Of a DNA stretch of 64,000 nucleotides, positions 60,401 to 64,000 are shown in pieces. The first letter of the stretch is position 1, and each line of letters starts with the position of its first letter. The notes beneath the pieces were generated by a model. It had not been told where the DNA came from, did not search any database, and saw only the letters and a list, made by a program, of their open reading frames with translations. This DNA comes from Anisus vortex (taxonomy: Eukaryota; Mollusca; Gastropoda; Planorbidae), in contig OX421507.1 of the NCBI GenBank assembly GCA_949126835.1, positions 9,948,121 to 10,012,120 of the forward strand, read 5' to 3'. A program made the translations under genes and the position numbers.

Positions 60401-63400
60401 ATGAAACCAGGTTTGACATGATGGTCCCAACCATTGTGAGACCTTCAGTGAAGCATCATGGATCTCATGAGGTAGGAAGGTTTTCAATTACTAAAAAAAA
60501 ATTATTTGTTTTTATAGAGTAAAAGAATTACAAGCATATTTTGTATATGACCTGTTGCCTTTTGCTCCATGGGAGTCTACTTGTGTTAAATGAGATATTA
60601 TCAAGTCGTAAAACATTTTATCTGTCATGTTATCATGTCCAGTGGTAGGCCTGACCTCTATAAAATATTCCATTGACATCAACAAAACTCTGTTATCTAC
60701 TTTGGAAGAGATTTCATTGAAACAATAAACAAGGGAATTTTTTGAGGAAGGGCTTTTTTCTATAACATTAGATTACTTGATTGATCCAGAGATTTTAATA
60801 TATGTTTTAATAATACAGAGATACACATTAAATAGTCATAATTCAAACAGTAAGGTTAGTAAACTAAATAATATTGATAATATGTGTATAGTGCTGTCAA
60901 CAAACATAATGTAAGTTCAGAGTGCATTTAACATACAACTAAGAACACGGATATAATCTATAGGCTAAGAAATATAAAGCTAATTGATGATTTAAAACTT
61001 TACAAATCACAGGCCTGATAGTACAGACTAGAATATTTATGCTTAAGATGTTTGGAACATAATCAATACTAAATATATTGCCAAATTACATAATTTATAA
61101 TATATTTTAAAAACATCTTTTATTTATTAAGATATAGACAGCATAAATATATTGATAAATACAAAGGTATTTGTTTATTACAGATGAAAGGTGTTGAAAT
61201 AGGTATAGTGCGTCAATTCCCATTCTCCTCCACACTACAAAGAATGTCTGTCATCACCCGTAGACTTGAAGCAAACAACTTTCAATTATACGTGAAAGGC
61301 TCACCGGAAATGATCACCAGCTTATCAAAAGCAGAAACAAGTCAGTTTTAAACTGTGTTTTATATTCTAGAACCTCATTGGATTCTTAGGTATTTTTTCT
61401 TTATCTTTTTTGAACCTAATATCAGATTTTAAATACTTTTGAATTTTTTTTCAATTCTATCAGTACCTCCTAATTTCCACCAAGTTCTGCAATCCTATAC
61501 TCAACATGGATATAGAGTTATTGCCCTTGCGTGCAAGGAACTTCCTGCCAAGTTGAACTATGTTAAAGTTCAAAGGTTAAACAGGCAAGGAAATTTTAGA
61601 TTTTTTAAATAATGAACAAACTAAAGAAATGAATTTTAGTTTTAAAAAAATGTCCCTTTCAATTATAGAAGTTTTGCTATGCCAACTAGCTAAAGGTTAA
61701 ACTTGATTTTACACAGGGAACAGGTGGAAAATGGTTTGACTTTTCTTGGTTTGTTAGTCATGGAAAATCGCCTGAAGCCTCAGTCTGCTCCTACTATTTG
61801 TGAGTTGAATGACGCAGAGATTAGAACTATCATGGTCACAGGTAAGTTAAGGTAACTTTATTAATTCACGATTGGAATAGTGTAATGGGCAAAGGTGAAA
61901 ATATGAAGGAATAATTTATTTGTAGGTTTAACAATAAATAATGTCTAAGTTGATAACATGTACATATAACTATGTGTAATGTCTTCTCTAAGTTAAAAAA
62001 ATGCAAATAATCTTCTTTATAGAAGGAGCGTCTGTAATATATAAGATAAGAAATGTATAACTAAACTTAATGTTTTTAATGTAAATTCAACAATGTGTAA
62101 TGTCTTAGGTGATAACATGCTGACTGCACTGAGTGTTGCAAGAGAATGTAAGATGGTGGACAGAAGTGAACGTATTATACTGGTACAAGCCTACCCTCCA
62201 CTTTCTGATCAGTCGGAGGCTAACGTTGAGTTTGTTTATGCTGATGACATCAATACTAAAGTTCAGCTGGCATTAAATCTGGTAAATATGCTGGAACTCC
62301 AATATTTGTCTGTGTTGAAATTTCATCTCTGTTCATATTTGCAAAAATCTTCTATACAGAAGGAGCTTCTGTAAGATATAACATTTAAGATCATATTTTT
62401 TTCATCAAAATTTTTGCTTAACATTTGCCTAAATAGTTGATATTCGTTTTTCTTTCATTTTCGTTTATTAGTTTTTCAATTCATTTGATTATGATGTGTT
62501 TGAACACTTTTGGGAAATATTGAGAAACAAAATACTGAAAAAAAAATTGGTTAATCTACTGAAAATGCTAGTAAAAAAGAATTAACTTGTGTAAAATCAA
62601 TAAAAAAAACACTCTTCACAACAGTAACTATTCTTTTGATATTCCAGATGTTGGTAAACATATTAATGTTATTTGCTTAGAATGTACTTTTACAGAATGT
62701 TTATGGCATCAGGCCAAGTAAATCTCTGTCATAAGGATAAAGTATTTATAAGTAGTGTTTTGTAAACAATTAAATTGTGTTTGCAATGGCTTTTTTCAGA
62801 TGGATTTGTGTCAGAATTTTTTTTTTCTCTATTAAGAATAGGTTGTATTAGAATTGTTGATTTGTGACTGGAAACAGATTAAATTGCTTTGTTAATTCCT
62901 TTGAGAAAAATTTGCTTAATATTCCTTCTTTTTAATATTCATCATTCCATTGGCTTATGGATTAATGACAAAGTTGGAGTTCCTCTATAATTAGCATTCT
63001 TTTACAACTGTGTTTAACTTCGGATTTAGTGTTGATACATTTTTGTGTAATGATTTGATTTACAGTTTGTCATTTTAATTTTTTACTGTTATGGTAAAAT
63101 AAATAAATATATGCTGTTATTATTGCCAAGCATATAAATGCTCTAAACGTTTTCAATCTACAACTTGATACAAGTGAAATCGTCCTATTAACACAAAGAC
63201 TTTTTTTTGTCATTCCAGCAAGAGAATAAAATTCAGATTACAGAGGATAACCAACGCTATCATTTTGCCCTGACAGGTAAGACCTGGGCCGTCATACGCC
63301 AGTATCATCCCAGCCTCTTGGAGAAAATTGTCGTGCGAGGCACTGTGTTCGCTCGAATGGGACCAGACCAGAAAGCTCAATTAGTGCAAGTGCTACAAGA

Positions 63401-63406
63401 TGTAGG
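48396..63406 (+). CDS. ATP13A3: P5B-type ATPase (ATP13A3-like), gene B, 5' 21 exons, continues beyond window
   Basis: Tandem paralog of gene A in the same orientation, about 8 kb downstream of its stop. The 21 exons give 2,504 nt (834 codons plus 2 nt), all in frame with intron phases identical to gene A. Motifs: TGES at residues 305-308, PPALP at 436-440, phosphorylated Asp at 479 in [15 protein letters not shown] at 618-622, TGDN at 714-717. The GDGAND exon and M5-M10 must lie past 64000. Exons 1, 2, 4 and parts of 13 and 16 are clearly diverged from gene A, while exons 10, 11 and 17 are nearly the same. Intron 18 starts with GC instead of GT. Function is inferred to be the same class of endolysosomal transporter; whether the two have split roles cannot be read from sequence. 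Confidence 0.92.
48755..48922 (+). CDS. ATP13A3: Gene B coding exon 2, Ma membrane segment
   Basis: [20 protein letters not shown] then a hydrophobic stretch ending YWLPHLML. Acceptor gtaaaag|gaa. 56 codons as in gene A. Confidence 0.9.
49020..49140 (-). repeat. SINE head fragment, reverse
   Basis: gtagactcagggacacccta, ccttcaccaagattcatcag and ctgaacgcgctgccgctcgg are the reverse complement of the tRNA-like head and start of body. Confidence 0.5.
49542..49600 (+). CDS. ATP13A3: Gene B coding exon 3
   Basis: [20 protein letters not shown], ending gg|gtaatc. The last 22 bases and about 170 bases of the following intron are copied into a LINE remnant at 46865-47056. Confidence 0.92.
49867..49933 (+). 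CDS. ATP13A3: Gene B coding exon 4
   Basis: [19 protein letters not shown] ending RPE|gttagt. Three codons shorter than gene A exon 4; strongly basic. Confidence 0.87.
50167..50252 (+). CDS. ATP13A3: Gene B coding exon 5
   Basis: [19 protein letters not shown], then AAVASYIPL; donor ttaaa|gtaaaa. Confidence 0.93.
50693..50767 (+). CDS. ATP13A3: Gene B coding exon 6
   Basis: [19 protein letters not shown], 75 nt, donor aagag|gtagga. Confidence 0.93.
51089..51158 (+). CDS. ATP13A3: Gene B coding exon 7
   Basis: [20 protein letters not shown] then FRE|gttagt; lead-in to M1. Confidence 0.93.
51225..51310 (-). repeat. Dispersed repeat tail, reverse, (TAA)n
   Basis: (taa)n then cggtgcttatatagcgcata, the reverse of a gcgctatataa...(tta)n tail like that at 3227. 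Confidence 0.45.
52690..52975 (+). repeat. tRNA-derived SINE, most complete copy (intron 7 of gene B)
   Basis: tRNA-like head (gtaaccgaggggcagtgcg as A-box region; ggttcaaatcc at 52749-52759 as Pol III B box). Then a unique body (acccagctctgatgggtacc, gctgggcattgtgctggccg) and a tail of gggtactttacttact. It is not a functional tRNA: the body continues directly and no cloverleaf was found. Confidence 0.8.
53088..53222 (+). CDS. ATP13A3: Gene B coding exon 8, M1 and M2
   Basis: [20 protein letters not shown], then [21 protein letters not shown]1-M2 pair, donor caa|gtaagt. Confidence 0.95.
53752..53850 (-). repeat. SINE fragment, reverse
   Basis: gattagtggccacagcatag, tagccagcacattgcctagc and tttacccaattactttactt are reverse SINE body words. 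Confidence 0.5.
53993..54059 (+). CDS. ATP13A3: Gene B coding exon 9
   Basis: [20 protein letters not shown] then DE; start of the A domain. Donor gaaa|gtgagt. Confidence 0.93.
54683..54814 (+). CDS. ATP13A3: Gene B coding exon 10, actuator domain
   Basis: [20 protein letters not shown] through [11 protein letters not shown]; the Gly of TGES is split by the intron. Confidence 0.95.
54915..55040 (-). repeat. SINE fragment, reverse
   Basis: catggccatggcacacaag, agcccagctgcctttacttt and agagctgggtagactcaggg. Confidence 0.5.
55222..55475 (+). repeat. SINE copy with tRNA-like head
   Basis: gggtttgaatcctggtgaag (B box), ggctgggaattgtgctggcc, cagtggccacagaaaccc. It sits just upstream of exon 11. 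Confidence 0.75.
55553..55729 (+). CDS. ATP13A3: Gene B coding exon 11, TGES loop
   Basis: [20 protein letters not shown] through [15 protein letters not shown]. Nearly identical to gene A exon 11. Donor acag|gtcttt is weak but frame-consistent. Confidence 0.93.
56143..56210 (+). mobile_element. hAT-like MITE, left end only
   Basis: taggggtcggcaaccttttg and gccagagtaggatttctaat match the left end of 39890-40095; no right end seen. Confidence 0.5.
56699..56844 (+). CDS. ATP13A3: Gene B coding exon 12, M3
   Basis: [20 protein letters not shown], then M3 ([20 protein letters not shown]). Donor atg|gtaagt. Confidence 0.94.
57040..57745 (+). repeat. 29-bp minisatellite with degenerate 5' half (gene B intron 12)
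   Basis: 57472-57745 holds about nine copies of gtgtattaaattgttcaata + ccctgtaag. The preceding 430 bases contain loose versions (aaggtatattaa, ttgttcaataagg) with irregular spacing, as if only the exon-proximal half was recently homogenised. Ends about 30 bases before exon 13. Confidence 0.88.
57777..57977 (+). CDS. ATP13A3: Gene B coding exon 13, M4 and phosphorylation site
   Basis: [19 protein letters not shown] in M4, ending VCFDK with the catalytic Asp at residue 479. Acceptor ttgtag|gta lies just after the 29-bp array. Confidence 0.95.
58580..58641 (+). CDS. ATP13A3: Gene B coding exon 14, P-loop
   Basis: [20 protein letters not shown]; completes the DKTGT motif. Donor ctag|gtatgg. 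Confidence 0.95.
59331..59578 (+). repeat. SINE copy
   Basis: gaatggaatcctggtaaagg, ctaccccagctctgatgggt, cttagtatgccttggccaca and a gggaactttactttac tail. About 70 bases upstream of exon 15. Confidence 0.75.
59652..59796 (+). CDS. ATP13A3: Gene B coding exon 15
   Basis: [20 protein letters not shown], then [20 protein letters not shown] domain. Donor tgg|gttagt. Confidence 0.94.
60379..60471 (+). CDS. ATP13A3: Gene B coding exon 16
   Basis: [20 protein letters not shown] then [11 protein letters not shown]|gtagga, a variable linker. Confidence 0.9.
61184..61340 (+). CDS. ATP13A3: Gene B coding exon 17, KGSPE motif
   Basis: [20 protein letters not shown] then [18 protein letters not shown]; donor acaa|gtcagt. 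Confidence 0.94.
61464..61584 (+). CDS. ATP13A3: Gene B coding exon 18, GC donor
   Basis: [20 protein letters not shown] then [17 protein letters not shown]. The donor reads aaacag|gcaagg, a GC-AG intron. No GT nearby keeps the frame and the alignment to gene A. Confidence 0.92.
61717..61841 (+). CDS. ATP13A3: Gene B coding exon 19
   Basis: [20 protein letters not shown] to EIRTIMVTG; donor cacag|gtaagt. Confidence 0.94.
62005..62050 (-). repeat. Family D head fragment, reverse
   Basis: aataatcttctttatagaag + gagcgtctgtaatatataag, the exact reverse of the family head. Confidence 0.55.
62109..62281 (+). CDS. ATP13A3: Gene B coding exon 20, TGDN hinge
   Basis: Completes [15 protein letters not shown], then [12 protein letters not shown] and [17 protein letters not shown]|gtaaat. 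Confidence 0.94.
62345..62378 (-). repeat. Family D head fragment, reverse
   Basis: aaatcttctatacagaagga + gcttctgtaagatata; only the head is present. Confidence 0.45.
63219..63406 (+). CDS. ATP13A3: Gene B coding exon 21
   Basis: [20 protein letters not shown] and [20 protein letters not shown]; donor gtagg|gtaggc. The next exon (GDGAND) is outside the window. Confidence 0.94.
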
Positions 63407-63869
63407 GTAGGCAGCAACCTATAGAAAACATTGATTTTTTATTCTATCATTTTTTTTTATATACACTGCTATTTACTGTTGCCATCTATTGTGTTGCTTT
63501 TGTTATAAATTCAAAATATTCATGGTTGAAAAGAATGTCCTACTTTGGGAATAGTAAAGATAAATAAATAAAAAAATTATAGTTATGAAATTTATAATTA
63601 TCTTAATGCCAGATCAAATCAGATTTAATACACTTCTAAAGGTTTAATTGAAAAAAAAAAGATACTTTCCAAACAACTTTTTGGTACAAAATTAGTTTAA
63701 TATTCTGTTAGGCTAACTGTACATTTCTAGAAAAAAAATTTTAATCTCAATTTGTCAAGTTTTGTCATCTTTTTAAAAACAGCAAGACATTTTAACAAAG
63801 TTATATTTCTTTTCAAATAACAAATGTTAAGTGAATGTATGGCAAAGACTTGTTGTCTCTTACTTTCCC

Positions 63870-64000
63870 CAGTTATTAAATTGGAAGATTGTTGTGACAG
63901 TGCCAATAATTTTAAAAGCATAATTGTCTGTGTATTTCTCCATCTATTCAGTTGGAATGTTTGGTAAAACTGCCAATAATGTTTCTAAAAGTATAATACT
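63870..64000 (+). repeat. Two decayed exon-22-like fragments in gene B intron 21
   Basis: tccccagttattaaattgg with gacagtgccaataat, then ttcagttggaatgtttggta with gtttctaaaagtataat. They resemble the gene A intron 21 end plus exon 22 start but contain an in-frame stop and lack GDGAND. They match the first degenerate units of the gene A array at 25052-25110. Confidence 0.75.

Overview
The window is eukaryotic nuclear DNA: AT-rich, intron-rich, and carrying SINEs, non-LTR retrotransposon remnants, MITEs and many minisatellites. The tRNA-derived SINE family, the molluscan-looking LINE tails and the gene structure suggest a gastropod mollusc, probably a freshwater pulmonate snail. That assignment is an inference from repeat style; nothing in the window names the species.

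Only two genes are supported, and both lie on the + strand as a head-to-tail tandem pair. Gene A (CDS 2139-40381) is complete. Its 31 coding exons join without any frame break into 1,234 codons plus stop. Gene B (CDS from 48396, running off the window after exon 21 at 63406) has the same intron positions and phases for all 21 visible exons. Both encode P5B-type ATPases of the ATP13A2/3/4 group, closest in layout to ATP13A3. These are polytopic endolysosomal P-type pumps, and characterised animal members move polyamines. Both keep the TGES dephosphorylation loop, the PPALPAAL motif in M4, the [10 protein letters not shown] phosphorylation site, the KGSPE nucleotide-binding motif and TGDN. Gene A also shows GDGAND and the M5-M10 exons.

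Region by region: 1-2138 is upstream flank with a nested hAT-like MITE. 2139-40381 is gene A, whose introns hold most of the repeats: a 16/13-bp array (5.6-6.6 kb), a 19-bp array (15 kb), an 82-bp array (20.6-23.5 kb), a 58-bp array (25-30.2 kb), an I-type LINE fragment (32.2-34 kb), a 129-bp array (35 kb), a 41-bp array (36.3-36.9 kb) and a 25-bp array (38.5 kb). 40382-48395 is the gene A 3' UTR and the intergenic spacer with transposon debris. 48396-64000 is gene B, with its own 29-bp array in intron 12.

The most unusual signal is that two gene A minisatellites are made from duplicated 3' splice sites. The 58-bp array repeats the end of intron 21 plus the first bases of exon 22. The 41-bp array repeats the end of intron 26 plus the first bases of exon 27. 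Each runs directly into the authentic exon, so the true acceptor is the last of many look-alikes. Gene B intron 21 carries two decayed exon-22-like fragments at the window edge, so the seed of the larger array may predate the gene duplication. A second oddity is a roughly 190-bp copy of gene B exon 3/intron 3 embedded in a LINE remnant about 2.7 kb upstream of its source.
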